Notes: a model not told the origin generated them from the letters alone. Numbered from the stretch's first letter, positions 24,460 to 33,175 are shown. The stretch is DNA of 36,806 nucleotides from an uncultured Verrucomicrobiota bacterium (GCA_903896505.1 CAITXU010000137.1:1-36806), one strand, 5' to 3'. A program made the numbers and translations.

Positions 24460-25622
24460 AAGCGATTGCCACCAGGTGCGGTGTCTTGTTGTTGGGCGCT
24501 CTCACGGTCTCGGCGGGTGAGGGTTCCGATCAGCTCAAGACTGAGGGAACTCAGGAGGCTCAATCGCCCGCAGCATCCCCGGCAGGCCTTGCGCCCGCCG
24601 TCCAGCAGGTGCGGGCCGATTTTGATGGTCTGTTTGCTTCGGACATCCAACTGACGCAGCAAACCGTCGGATACGTGTACCGGAAATCGAGAGTCGAAGT
24701 AGCGGCGGCCATTTCCTACAACCGCTACGACCTGGACTATCAACCCGCGCCTGAGATCGATTTCCTGGGGCGTTCAAACCATGTATCGGAACGCCGCATC
24801 GGCGGACAGATCGCTACCAAATTCTCCATCGTTCAGCCGTTGCAACTGCTTTCCTCCGTAGGCGTGTACGACGGATACACGGACTATCGCAGCGCGTGGT
24901 TGAATGAGTATTATCGCCAGCAATTTTCGGACGTTCACGGGTTCGGCGACGAATATGTGACACCCAATCCGCACGGTGAGAATGCAAACATAGGTCTTCG
25001 GTACGAGTACCTGCCGACCACCGGGTTCGTCCAAGGCGATTTCACCTACCTGCATGATGAGATTGCTCCGGGCTACGAGATTGACTTCGATGGTCTGAGG
25101 CGCGGGCGGCAGAATCTCTACACCGGCCTGTATCATCTGGCCTTTGAAAATGTCCTGAGCCGACGGGTGCGGGTGCTCAACGAATTCCGATTAACGGACA
25201 CGACCAATCGGAAATTAAGGTACAACTATAACGGTTCGATCAACATCGCACCGGCTGAAGACTGGGTGGTCCGCCTTTACGGAGGATATACTCAGGAGAG
25301 CCCGCAATTTGAGGCCCACTATCTGGGAGGCACGGTTGAAGTCCAACCGGTCACAGGTTGGTGGTTCAGCGCGCACGCCCGGTATTATCGGGATAGTGGG
25401 GAAATCGAAAACTCGCTTTTTTCGAGTGCGGCACCCGGGCTCACGTCGTGGCAGGTGGGGGTGGGCGTGAGGCACCAATGGGGCGGCCATTCCATCCGGA
25501 TTTCTGCTGCGCCGTATTTCACGCGGTACGATGCCATCGGCATCAACACCGCCTTTTTCCAGAATCTCTATAAGGACAGAACCTGGGTCTCAGTGCAGCT
25601 CGCGTACAACTTCGAATTTTAA
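24456..25622 (+). CDS. DUF3570-like outer-membrane beta-barrel
   Basis: This 388-residue protein has a signal peptide (CGVLLLGALTVSAG). The rest is a run of amphipathic strands typical of a large barrel: VEVAAAISYNRYDLDY, NANIGLRYEYLPTTGFVQGD, RVRVLNEFRLTDTTNRKLRY, WVVRLYGGYTQESPQF, WWFSAHARYYRDSGE. It ends in VSVQLAYNFEF with a terminal Phe, the usual outer-membrane insertion signal. DUF3570 proteins occur with DUF4266 and TlpA genes, which supports the call; similarity to the family by motif alone is moderate. It starts inside the end of the first TlpA gene. Confidence 0.7.
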   Translation: MKAIATRCGVLLLGALTVSAGEGSDQLKTEGTQEAQSPAASPAGLAPAVQQVRADFDGLFASDIQLTQQTVGYVYRKSRVEVAAAISYNRYDLDYQPAPEIDFLGRSNHVSERRIGGQIATKFSIVQPLQLLSSVGVYDGYTDYRSAWLNEYYRQQFSDVHGFGDEYVTPNPHGENANIGLRYEYLPTTGFVQGDFTYLHDEIAPGYEIDFDGLRRGRQNLYTGLYHLAFENVLSRRVRVLNEFRLTDTTNRKLRYNYNGSINIAPAEDWVVRLYGGYTQESPQFEAHYLGGTVEVQPVTGWWFSAHARYYRDSGEIENSLFSSAAPGLTSWQVGVGVRHQWGGHSIRISAAPYFTRYDAIGINTAFFQNLYKDRTWVSVQLAYNFEF

Positions 25623-25626
25623 TGCC

Positions 25627-26481
25627 ATGAAAACATTGTTTGCTTCACAGACTCTCGCTTCCAACAGTCACCACCTGAACCGACGAATCCACCGATTCGC
25701 CCTCGGGGTCATGCTGGCCGCAGGCATGCTTTCGCCCGGTGCTTATTCGGCTCGGGCCGCAATCTATAAGGTGGGCAGCGTGGTCAACAACTTCACCCTG
25801 GTCAACCGGGCGGACGGAAAGCCGGTGCAATTGAAAGATTTCGAGGGTAAAATTGTCGTGTTGGATTGGTTCGCCTGGTGGTGCCCCTATTGCCAGGCCG
25901 CCGCGCCTCAATTGTTGACCGGCATCGACGAATGGTACGCCACCCGCAAGGGGAATCCTGCTGGCATCCCGGTCATCCATGTCGGGGTGAATCTGCAGCC
26001 TGGTCAGGAACCGCAGACCCAGAATTTTGTCAACCGGGCGCAATTTCCCCTGGTCCTTCAGGACTTTAACCGGGTGGTCGCGAATCAATTTGCCAGTGGA
26101 GGTCAACCGATCTTTGCCATCATCAATGGCGTGACCAATTCCCCCAACCGCAAGGCTTGGGAACTGCTTTACAGTCGTCTGGGCTATGGCGAAACCACCT
26201 TCCCGGTGGCAGGCTTTCGGGCGGCAATTGATGGCGTGCAAGCCCCGGTCCCGTTGCCGTCTTTGCCTCCGTCCATCTCGGGTTTCACTGTGACCCAGGG
26301 CGGTGCGGTGGCGTTTGACGTGGCTGGCACGGCGGGTGCGACCTACCGGATTGATGTCTCGACGGACCTCAAGAATTGGAACGCTGTGCAGACGTACAAG
26401 TCCGCCGCTTCGTCCCAGCGGTTTCAATTGCCGGGTGATCCGGCGGCACGCGCTCGTTTTGTTCGTGTGGTCGCACTCTAG
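25627..26481 (+). CDS. TlpA-like thioredoxin (WCPYC) with C-terminal accessory domain
   Basis: The protein has 284 residues. A long signal (RFALGVMLAAGMLSPGAYSA) is followed by a thioredoxin domain (IVVLDWFAWWCPYCQAAAPQ) with Cys86 and Cys89. The WCPYC site is more oxidising in type than the WCGPC of the first paralogue. A linker (PVPLPSLPPSISGF) leads to a domain of about 70 residues with TYRIDVSTDLKNWNAVQTY and ARFVRVVAL, common at the ends of secreted verrucomicrobial proteins. It starts 4 bp after the barrel gene and is the last gene of the operon. Confidence 0.88.
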   Translation: MKTLFASQTLASNSHHLNRRIHRFALGVMLAAGMLSPGAYSARAAIYKVGSVVNNFTLVNRADGKPVQLKDFEGKIVVLDWFAWWCPYCQAAAPQLLTGIDEWYATRKGNPAGIPVIHVGVNLQPGQEPQTQNFVNRAQFPLVLQDFNRVVANQFASGGQPIFAIINGVTNSPNRKAWELLYSRLGYGETTFPVAGFRAAIDGVQAPVPLPSLPPSISGFTVTQGGAVAFDVAGTAGATYRIDVSTDLKNWNAVQTYKSAASSQRFQLPGDPAARARFVRVVAL

Positions 26482-26544
26482 TTAGTTCACAACAGCAAGG
26501 CGTGTCCGGGCGGCGCAAATCAGGATTTACTCGTGACCTGGGTT

Positions 26545-26777
26545 GTCGTGTCTTTTAAATCTGTGTGAATCTGCGTCAATCTGCGGACCCTATTCAACAG
26601 AAGGGAGAAGGTTATCCGCAGATTATCACAGATTTTCGCTGATGAAATGCAGGGGAACAGGCGATACAGACGGTGGCTCGGTCCTGCGGACGGCTACGGG
26701 CTTCGCCTCTACGGAGCTGATGACATTCGAACCGCCGCGGCTCGCCGGGAGGCTCGCCCTACCGATGTCACTCTGAT
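26545..26777. repeat. Long direct repeat, copy 1
   Basis: Shared with copy 2 at 26862-27088, at roughly 85% identity by eye. It starts GTCGTGTCTTTTAAATCTG. An internal inverted repeat pairs AATCTGTG/AATCTGCGGA with TCCGCAGATT/CACAGATT. The second half carries CGGGCTTCGCCTCTACGGAG and CTCGCCCTACCGATGT. Copy 1 has 10 extra bases (an additional AATCTGCGTC-type block). No gene is supported within 26482-27267. Confidence 0.8.
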
Positions 26778-26861
26778 TCCGTGATTCTCTTCAATCCGAG
26801 AGTCCGGGGGGGCAACGACTTGCGGGAGCGTGTGCATCCGGAAGAACCAACGATGTCCATC

Positions 26862-27088
26862 GTCGTGTCTTTTAAATCTGCGTGAATCTGCGGACCCTAT
26901 TCACCCGAAGGAAGAAGGTTATCCGCAGATTTTCACAGATGATCGCAGATGAAATACAGGGGGGACGGCCGATACGGACGGTGGTTCGGTCCTGCGGACG
27001 GCCCACGGGCTTCGCCTCTACGGAGCTGATGTCATTCGAACCGCCGCGGCGCACCGGGAGGTTCGCCCTACCGATGTGGCTTTGATTC
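26862..27088. repeat. Long direct repeat, copy 2
   Basis: Second copy of the repeat at 26545-26777, in the same orientation and separated from it by 84 bp. It contains the same inverted AATCTGCGGA/TCCGCAGATT pair and the same CTCTACGGAGCTGATG and CCCTACCGATGT blocks. It lies upstream of the pseudopilin-like gene. Confidence 0.8.
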
Positions 27089-27267
27089 AATAGGTTGCCT
27101 GCGAATCGACCGATGGTGAGGGAAGCCTCTATTTGGAGGGATGCATACCACGGGAAGTGGATAGCCGCCACGGCCAGGTGCCAGGTTGAAGTGAGGTTGG
27201 GTTGGCAATTCCCAAGTGAACTTTTGCTTTGACACCGAGGAAGGGTGGTTTTTGGTTCACACGAGCC

Positions 27268-28158
27268 ATGAAACAACGACCAACACCGGCGGATTGTCGG
27301 AGACTCGGAAGCAGCCACGGGCATCGACCGACCGCGCCTGACCGTCTGCCTGGCGTCAGCACTCACAATGCACAGGGTCGGGCCTTCCAGCGTTTCGAAG
27401 CCTATGGAGCCGGCCCCCGCCCCTGGCAATCGACTCCGCTTGGATTTACCCTGATCGAACTCCTCGTCGTCATTGCCATTATCGCCATTCTTGCGGGCAT
27501 GCTCCTGCCCGCCCTCACACGGGCAAAATCCAAGGCAGACTCGATCCGCTGTGCCAGCAATAGTCGGCAGGTGGGACTGGCGTTTCTCCTGTACGCCGAG
27601 GACAACGCGCAACGACTTCCGGACCTTTATACCAAGGCCTGGACCGGCAACAGCGTGGAACCCGGTGGCGATTGGTGGTTCCAGACCCTCTCGAAAGGGC
27701 GCTACGTGACCGCCAATACCACCTCCAATGCCGTGTGGCGGTGTCCTGCAGTCAAGGAAAAGGACATCCAGTCCGTCTTCGGCGCCCGTTGGGAGGGTTA
27801 CGGTCCGGTTGAAAGCACCATCATTCGGTACGCCTTTGAATCGGTTGGCGGTATCGGTCGCCTTGGGAGTCGCAAGCTGACCGATCTTCGTCGAGCGACC
27901 CAAGTCTGGCTCATGGGAGACACCGGTGTGCCGCGAAATCCCGGGAAGAACCCGCCCGACAGTTATCTGACTGAGATAGTGACCTTTCCCCCGGACAAGG
28001 CGACCGGTTGGTCATTATGGAATCCTCCGAAGCAACCGGCCTGCCGCCACAACCAGCGCGGGAATGTGACCCTCGCCGATGGCCACGTCGAAACCCTGCG
28101 CTATGTCGATTTCCGGGAGAATCGAAACAACCTTTTCGCGGAAAACGGCGATTTTTAG
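27268..28158 (+). CDS. Type II pseudopilin-like secreted protein (DUF1559-like)
   Basis: The protein has about 296 residues. A prepilin cleavage and methylation motif (LG then [18 protein letters not shown], cleavage after Gly59) is followed by [20 protein letters not shown]. The globular part ends in [17 protein letters not shown], the H-x9-DG type ending of verrucomicrobial and planctomycete pseudopilins. Such proteins are made in many copies per genome and are probably exported by a type II-like system. The leader of 59 residues is unusually long, and no start nearer to the motif was seen, so the true start is uncertain. No secretion genes lie nearby. Confidence 0.85.
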   Translation: MKQRPTPADCRRLGSSHGHRPTAPDRLPGVSTHNAQGRAFQRFEAYGAGPRPWQSTPLGFTLIELLVVIAIIAILAGMLLPALTRAKSKADSIRCASNSRQVGLAFLLYAEDNAQRLPDLYTKAWTGNSVEPGGDWWFQTLSKGRYVTANTTSNAVWRCPAVKEKDIQSVFGARWEGYGPVESTIIRYAFESVGGIGRLGSRKLTDLRRATQVWLMGDTGVPRNPGKNPPDSYLTEIVTFPPDKATGWSLWNPPKQPACRHNQRGNVTLADGHVETLRYVDFRENRNNLFAENGDF

Positions 28159-28263
28159 CCGACGTTGCCGGGGGACACGCCGCCAGGCGGTAACCATGTT
28201 CAGCCATTGAGGCGGTCCATCAACCGGTTGAAGTCCATCGAATAATTCCGTTCAATTTTACAC

Positions 28264-28746
28264 ATGCCAACCGTGCTCTCTTTGGTTGAACGGCCGATAT
28301 CCGAGTTCATCGATCGATTCGATCCGAAGGCAGCGGGAATCATTCGCCAATGCCGCCAGGAGCTTCGCAAGTTGCTGCCCACCTCGACGGAGCTCATCTA
28401 TGACAACTATAACTTCTTTGTCATCGGCTATTGCAGTTCAGCCAAGCCTTCCAGCTGTGTTGTCTCGCTCGCAGCTGCGGCCAACGGTGTGGGACTGTCT
28501 TTCTATCACGGTGCAACGCTAAAAGACCCAGACCATTTGCTTCAGGGTGTCGGCAAGCAAAATCGGTTCATTCGATTGCCATCGGTGGAAGCATTGCAGG
28601 TGCCCGGAGTGCTCGCTCTGATTCACCAGGCGATCGAACGAGCCCCGATTCCATTGCCGAAGGAGGGCGGCGGAAGCACCATCATCCAGTCGATCTCCGC
28701 AAAGCAGCGGCAGCGCCGTAAGGCGGGCAAAGGGAACCAGCTTTAA
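28264..28746 (+). CDS. DUF1801 domain protein
   Basis: The protein has 160 residues. ISEFIDRFDPKAAGIIRQCR, RKLLPTSTELIYDNYNFFVI and a C-terminal GKQNRFIRLPSVEALQVPGV match the DUF1801/YdhG-like fold, a small alpha-beta protein related to frataxin-like iron chaperone YdhG and to phage-shock-type stress proteins. There is no signal peptide, so it is cytoplasmic. Its biochemical role is unknown. It stands alone. Confidence 0.8.
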   Translation: MPTVLSLVERPISEFIDRFDPKAAGIIRQCRQELRKLLPTSTELIYDNYNFFVIGYCSSAKPSSCVVSLAAAANGVGLSFYHGATLKDPDHLLQGVGKQNRFIRLPSVEALQVPGVLALIHQAIERAPIPLPKEGGGSTIIQSISAKQRQRRKAGKGNQL

Positions 28747-28843
28747 ATCATCGATGGTAGAGTCAACGGCCGTTTCACCCTTAAACTTTTCCTCGAAATC
28801 GCTTGCGAAAAGTGCAATGACTACAGATATTTGAAAGGTTCCA

Positions 28844-28870
28844 TTGACGGTATAGACGGAGGCATATAAA
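28844..28870 (+). promoter_or_regulatory. Possible sigma-70-like promoter of the peroxidase gene
   Basis: TTGACG at 28844-28849 and TATAAA at 28865-28870 are separated by 15 bases, slightly short for a standard promoter. The ATG lies only 10 bases past TATAAA, so the mRNA would have almost no leader. The palindrome AGTTTAAACT sits between them and the start. Confidence 0.3.
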
Positions 28871-28880
28871 AGTTTAAACT

Positions 28881-30395
28881 ATGAGTTCTCACCACGGTTC
28901 AGCTCTTCGGGGTTTGATGGCCAATCCTGCCTCTTCAACTCAGGATGCCAAGTTCGGTCGGATGTTCAAAGGGCTGCCGCCTGCCAAATTTGGAAAAGAT
29001 GACAAGGAAAACAGCGACACCCTCGCCGCCCTGGGCAGGGCAATGTCGGCGGATTTTGACCCTCCAAAAGCCGGAGTTGACAACGAAGAAAGCGGTATTC
29101 CTGCGCTTTACACCTACTTTGGGCAGTTTATCGATCACGACATCACGTTTGATCCCGCAAGCAGTCTGCAAAAGACAAACGATCCCAGCGGATTGACGGA
29201 CTTTCGCACGCCCGCCTTTGATCTGGACAACGTGTACGGACGCGGACCCGGCGATCAGCCGTACATGTACGACGGAGACAAGTTCCTGCTAGGGGCTCCG
29301 ATTCACCTTGGAGACCCCGGGGCCTTTGATCTGCCTCGGAACAACCCGCCGCCGGGCTCTGATGCCCGTGCCTTGATAGGTGATCCTCGCAATGACGAGA
29401 ACTCCATCGTTTCCCAATTCCAGGGCCTGCTTTTGCGATTCCACAATCGCATCCTCGCGGATCGGGGAGTTTCGTTCGAGGAAGCGCAGAAGGAAGTGCG
29501 CTTTCATTATCAGTACGTGGTGATGAATGATTTTCTTACCCGCATCGTTGGCAATCCAGTCCTTAAACAACTCCGTTCCAGCGGCGCTTATGCTCCAGGA
29601 AAGATCAAATTTTTCAAGTGGCACCATTTTCCCTATCTGCCTGTAGAGTTCTCCGTTGCTGCCTACCGTCTCGGTCACTCCATGGTGCGGCCTGGCTACA
29701 CGCTCAACGATGCGACCCTGCTGCCTATTTTTCCGGCGCCCGACCAGGGTTTTCCAGAAGGTCTCACGGGTTTCCGCCCGATGAACCCATCCTGGGGTAT
29801 CGATTGGGCGCGCTTCATTGACCTTGAGGTGCGTGCCAACGACGGCGACGAGCTGGCGCGGAAGCGTCGCTTGCAGTTTGCATATCGGATGGATACCTCT
29901 CTGGCCAACCCGTTGAGCATGCTGCCACCGAGTGTGGTTGGCGATCCGCCGCCATCACTCGCCCAGCGAAATCTCCTTCGGGGCTGGCGCATGGGGCTTC
30001 CGTCCGGCCAGGAAGTGGCCAAAGCCATGGGAGTGACACCGCTCAAAGACGAAGAAATCCTGATCGGCAAGGCCGAAGATGGAGCCACGAATCCCAACAT
30101 CCTCTCCGTGTCCCCCGTTTTCAAAGACAATTGTCCGCTATGGACGTACGTCCTGGCCGAAGCCATGCATCACGCCATCAAGGTGACGGTTCCGGTGGCT
30201 GGACCCAAGGTCGAATTGACCACACCTCAACTCGGTCCTGTCGGCGGACGCATTGTGGCCGAGGTGTTCCTCGGCCTCTGGCATGCGGACAAGTCCTCGC
30301 TGATCCATGCCACCAACTGGTCTCCCACGGCAGGCAGGAAGACGAATGAGCCTTACCAACTCAAGCACTTCGTCGCCTACGCACTGGGCCGCTGA
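28881..30395 (+). CDS. Animal-type haem peroxidase (peroxidase-cyclooxygenase superfamily)
   Basis: This 504-residue protein has TYFGQFIDHDITFDP with distal His86 next to Asp85, the aspartate that in mammalian enzymes links to the haem. The proximal site is YRLGHSMVRPGY with His266. FDLDNVYGRGP, IVSQFQGLLLRFHNRIL and SLLRGWRMGLPSGQEVA-like segments also fit the family. It should oxidise a halide or an organic substrate with H2O2. The N-terminus has no signal peptide, unusual for this class, so the enzyme may be cytoplasmic or exported by another route. It stands alone. Confidence 0.9.
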   Translation: MSSHHGSALRGLMANPASSTQDAKFGRMFKGLPPAKFGKDDKENSDTLAALGRAMSADFDPPKAGVDNEESGIPALYTYFGQFIDHDITFDPASSLQKTNDPSGLTDFRTPAFDLDNVYGRGPGDQPYMYDGDKFLLGAPIHLGDPGAFDLPRNNPPPGSDARALIGDPRNDENSIVSQFQGLLLRFHNRILADRGVSFEEAQKEVRFHYQYVVMNDFLTRIVGNPVLKQLRSSGAYAPGKIKFFKWHHFPYLPVEFSVAAYRLGHSMVRPGYTLNDATLLPIFPAPDQGFPEGLTGFRPMNPSWGIDWARFIDLEVRANDGDELARKRRLQFAYRMDTSLANPLSMLPPSVVGDPPPSLAQRNLLRGWRMGLPSGQEVAKAMGVTPLKDEEILIGKAEDGATNPNILSVSPVFKDNCPLWTYVLAEAMHHAIKVTVPVAGPKVELTTPQLGPVGGRIVAEVFLGLWHADKSSLIHATNWSPTAGRKTNEPYQLKHFVAYALGR

Positions 30396-30400
30396 CGAGA

Positions 30401-30468
30401 GTCGGGCTCTGACGCTGCCGGGGAACCCCGGCAGCGAGGAACACCTCCCCCTTGATTCCGAGCCCGAC
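30401..30468. terminator. Nested hairpins, likely bidirectional terminator
   Basis: The inner stem CGCTGCCGGGG (30413-30423) pairs perfectly with CCCCGGCAGCG (30426-30436) across AA. An outer pair, GTCGGGCTC (30401-30409) and GAGCCCGAC (30460-30468), encloses it. It sits between the convergent peroxidase and methyltransferase genes. No U-run follows, so it is not a classical intrinsic terminator. Confidence 0.55.
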
Positions 30469-30509
30469 GGTGGTCGCATTCCTTCCCATATCCATTGTGG
30501 TGCGGCAGG

Positions 30510-31118
30510 TTAGGATTTCTTCCGCTCCCACTCCTGCCAACGCTCCATCCCCTGGTAGACGGGCACTGAATCCCCGCTCGATTCAGCGCTGCTCAGAAGC
30601 CGGAACGATTGCCCCAGCAGGTTGAGCGCGGTCTCGTCGGAGAGTGGGAAAGGCGGCGGTTCGGGTTCCTCTCCGTAGAGGAACAAGCCCACGAGTCTTC
30701 CGCCGGGCGCCAGGAGGTCGGCCATCCTCGCGGCATACTCCGGCCAGCGTGTCGGCGGAATGGAACAGAGGAATCCGCGCTCGTAGACGAGGTCGAACTT
30801 TTGGTCACCAAAGTCGTGCTTGAAAAAATTCCCCTGCAACACCTTGTCTCCGAGGGGACCAAGAACCTCCCGTGCATGGGCCACTGCGGGTCCGGAAAAA
30901 TCGAGCGCCGTCACATCGTAGCCAGCCTCATGAAACGCCTGGACTTCATAGCCGGAACCGCATCCAGGAATCAGCACCCTGGCGCCGGTCTGGGAGGCTT
31001 GATTCCGGGTCAAAAATGCCACCAACTCGCGGGGAATATGACCAAGGTCCCAGGGAAGCTTCCCGACCTCCCAACGCTTCACCCAAAACTGGGTCCGTGA
31101 ACTATCCTCTTCATTCAT
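30510..31118 (-). CDS. TPMT-family SAM-dependent methyltransferase
   Basis: The protein has about 202 residues from ATG 31118. FWVKRWEVGKLPWDLGHIP followed by ARVLIPGCGSGYEVQAFHEA is the signature of the thiopurine S-methyltransferase group. The SAM site continues with VTALDFSGPAVAHARE and FDLVYERGFLCSIPP. Members methylate sulfur, selenium or halide compounds; here the substrate is unknown. The frame is open to an ATG at 31154, adding 12 residues with no family similarity. Confidence 0.88.
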   Translation of the reverse strand: MNEEDSSRTQFWVKRWEVGKLPWDLGHIPRELVAFLTRNQASQTGARVLIPGCGSGYEVQAFHEAGYDVTALDFSGPAVAHAREVLGPLGDKVLQGNFFKHDFGDQKFDLVYERGFLCSIPPTRWPEYAARMADLLAPGGRLVGLFLYGEEPEPPPFPLSDETALNLLGQSFRLLSSAESSGDSVPVYQGMERWQEWERKKS

Positions 31119-31346
31119 GGGCGCGGACGTTATCCCACCCATGGCAGGGGACAATTCAATTCAACCTCGTTCTATTTTCTGATGTAGGGCCGATTGACCC
31201 GGAGACGGAATCCTTGATTTTGGACGCACGCCAAGTGATGGAAACCCAGCCATATCCTGCCTGATCCCAAAGCACCACGGGTAGCCTCTTAAAGTAAGGA
31301 AGAACCACTTGCGTAAGGGGCATGACTTGTAGCATGCTAAAACCAT

Positions 31347-31607
31347 ATGGCAGGCGGAACTTCAACCATCACCTCCAAATGGCAGATCACCATACCCGAG
31401 GACGTTCGAAAGGTGATCCCTTTCAAGATTGGGCAAAGAATAGTGTGGGAAGTCGAGGGAGACACCATCATCGGTCGGCGGGTACGCACCATGGCTGACC
31501 TCGCGGGATGCTTGAAATCGGATGCTCCAATCGCAACCGATGACCAAGGGTCCTTCTCCCGAGCGGCCATTGAACGGCATGTTCGAATCAGCAAACAGAA
31601 GTCATGA
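31347..31607 (+). CDS. AbrB/SpoVT-type antitoxin (VapB-like)
   Basis: This 86-residue protein starts with the swapped-hairpin AbrB fold: STITSKWQITIPEDVRKVIP and GQRIVWEVEGDTIIGRR. The C-terminal half is the toxin-binding tail. It is likely to bind its own promoter as a dimer and to neutralise the PIN toxin whose ATG overlaps its stop by 4 bp. Confidence 0.88.
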   Translation: MAGGTSTITSKWQITIPEDVRKVIPFKIGQRIVWEVEGDTIIGRRVRTMADLAGCLKSDAPIATDDQGSFSRAAIERHVRISKQKS

Positions 31608-32014
31608 CCGAGCTGCTGCTGGACGCCAACGTGCTGGTGCGTTTTCTCGTTCAAGACGACCCTCAACAAGGCCCTGCGGCCACAGCCTTGTTTGAATCAG
31701 CGGAACGCCGGGAATGCCGGTTGCATCTGGATTCACTTGCGGTGGCGGAATCGGTGTATGTGCTCATGGGTCGGTATCGCCGGAGTCGGACGGAAGTGGT
31801 CGATGCCCTTCTGACGATCATTCACAACGCCGGGGTAGAAACGGCGGAGGCTGAAGTCGTCATCGACGCCTTGAAGCGATTCGACTCCAAGAACGTGGAC
31901 TTTGCCGATGCCTGGTTGGCGGCGCGCGCTGCAAACGGCGGGTATCGCATCGCGTCCTTTGACCGGGACCTCGACAAATTCAAGGACATCCGGCGATTCG
32001 AACCGAAGGGTTGA
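31604..32014 (+). CDS. vapC: PIN-domain toxin (VapC-like RNase)
   Basis: The protein has 136 residues. The acidic metal-binding residues of the PIN active site are present: Asp7 (LLLDANVLVRFL), Glu49 (LAVAESVYVL), Asp99/Asp102 (VDFADAWLAA) and Asp120/Asp122 (ASFDRDLDKF). VapC toxins cleave tRNA or rRNA. It is coupled to the AbrB-type antitoxin by ATGA. The active site appears intact. Confidence 0.9.
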   Translation: MTELLLDANVLVRFLVQDDPQQGPAATALFESAERRECRLHLDSLAVAESVYVLMGRYRRSRTEVVDALLTIIHNAGVETAEAEVVIDALKRFDSKNVDFADAWLAARAANGGYRIASFDRDLDKFKDIRRFEPKG

Positions 32015-32100
32015 GGCGATTCGATCCTGCGGCTCGGCCTCGAGAAGGGGATTTCTTGGACGTGGCAAAGGGCTCCACTTTGGAGTATTCTTGGGGAGAT

Positions 32101-32337
32101 ATGACAAATGAATCAATAAAGTGCCCCAAATGCACAGGTGCCATGGTCCAGGGATTCATCCCCGATAACTCCGAAGGGCCGATTTACGTGGAAAGCTGGC
32201 TCCAGAGACATCCCCAGAAATCTTTTTGGGGGAGGACGAAAGCACCGTTAAGTGAAGCCATACCCATCGGGACCTTCCGTTGTGAGAAATGTGGCTTCCT
32301 GGAGTTTTACGCCGACCCCAAATTCGCAGCCCAGTGA
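32101..32337 (+). CDS. Small zinc-ribbon protein
   Basis: The protein has 78 residues. The ATG at 32101 has GGGGAG eight bases upstream. Two CxxC pairs (CPKC near residue 8 and CEKC near residue 61) frame a segment reading AMVQGFIPDNSEGPIYVESW, the layout of the small zinc ribbon family near DUF6487. It is probably cytoplasmic, with unknown function. It lies 86 bp downstream of the PIN toxin. Confidence 0.75.
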   Translation: MTNESIKCPKCTGAMVQGFIPDNSEGPIYVESWLQRHPQKSFWGRTKAPLSEAIPIGTFRCEKCGFLEFYADPKFAAQ

Positions 32338-32488
32338 TGGGAGAAAACCAAACAGGCTCGATCCTGTATAGGCCACGACACCTGCTCTGATGGGTGAAGG
32401 CACCGCGCATCGAAGCGCACCCCAAACCAATCTCCCGCAACCGCCGTCCGTGACGAGGGGGTAGCCAACGTCCGATGGGACAATCCAT

Positions 32489-33175
32489 TCATCGCAGAAA
32501 TCGATAGCCCTCGCCTCGAACAGTAAGGATATGCTTGGGTGTCTGGGGAGCACTTTCGAGCTTCTGCCGAAGCCAGGCGACGTGGACATCCACGGTGCGC
32601 GGAGTGATGAACGGTTGCTCCTTCCAGACCTGCTTGAGGATCTGTTCGCGCGACAGGACCTGCCCCCGATGATTGATGAGGAAACGGAGCAACTCAGCCT
32701 CCTTCGCTGTGAGTCGGACAACCTTGGAGCCGCAATGAAATTCGTTGCGCACGAAATCCGCTGTGACGCTGCCGAATTCGATGCGCATGACGGGCGTGAG
32801 CTGTTCCTTGTGGACGCGGCGCAGGAGCGCATTCACGCGGGCGATGAGTTCGTCGGGATCGAACGGCTTGACCAGATAATCATCTGCGCCCGTGCGCAAG
32901 CCTTCGACGCGATCACGAACCTGGCCCCTCGCGGTAAGCATGAGGATGGCACCGTCGAACCCACGCTCGCGGGCGGCGTGGCAGATGTGGAATCCCCCAA
33001 CGCCGGGCAGCATCACGTCGAGAATGAGCAGGTCAAAGGACTCTTCGGTCGCAAGGCGCAGTCCGGAGACGCCGTCATTGGCGGATTCAACTACATGGCC
33101 TTCGGCCCGCAGCAGGTCGCTGACGACGAGCACGACACCGGGTTCGTCTTCGACCAGAAGAATGCGCGCGCTCAT
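32489..33175 (-). CDS. OmpR/PhoB-family response regulator
   Basis: The 228-residue protein has a receiver domain with acidic residues Glu9-Asp10, phospho-acceptor Asp53 (LLILDVMLPG) and the conserved lysine in DDYLVKPFDPDEL. The C-terminal half is a winged-helix DNA-binding domain (LTAKEAELLRFLINHRGQV, then ITPRTVDVHVAWLRQKLE). Its ATG overlaps the sensor kinase stop by 4 bp, so the two are one operon, kinase first. Target genes are not apparent. Confidence 0.95.
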   Translation of the reverse strand: MSARILLVEDEPGVVLVVSDLLRAEGHVVESANDGVSGLRLATEESFDLLILDVMLPGVGGFHICHAARERGFDGAILMLTARGQVRDRVEGLRTGADDYLVKPFDPDELIARVNALLRRVHKEQLTPVMRIEFGSVTADFVRNEFHCGSKVVRLTAKEAELLRFLINHRGQVLSREQILKQVWKEQPFITPRTVDVHVAWLRQKLESAPQTPKHILTVRGEGYRFLR

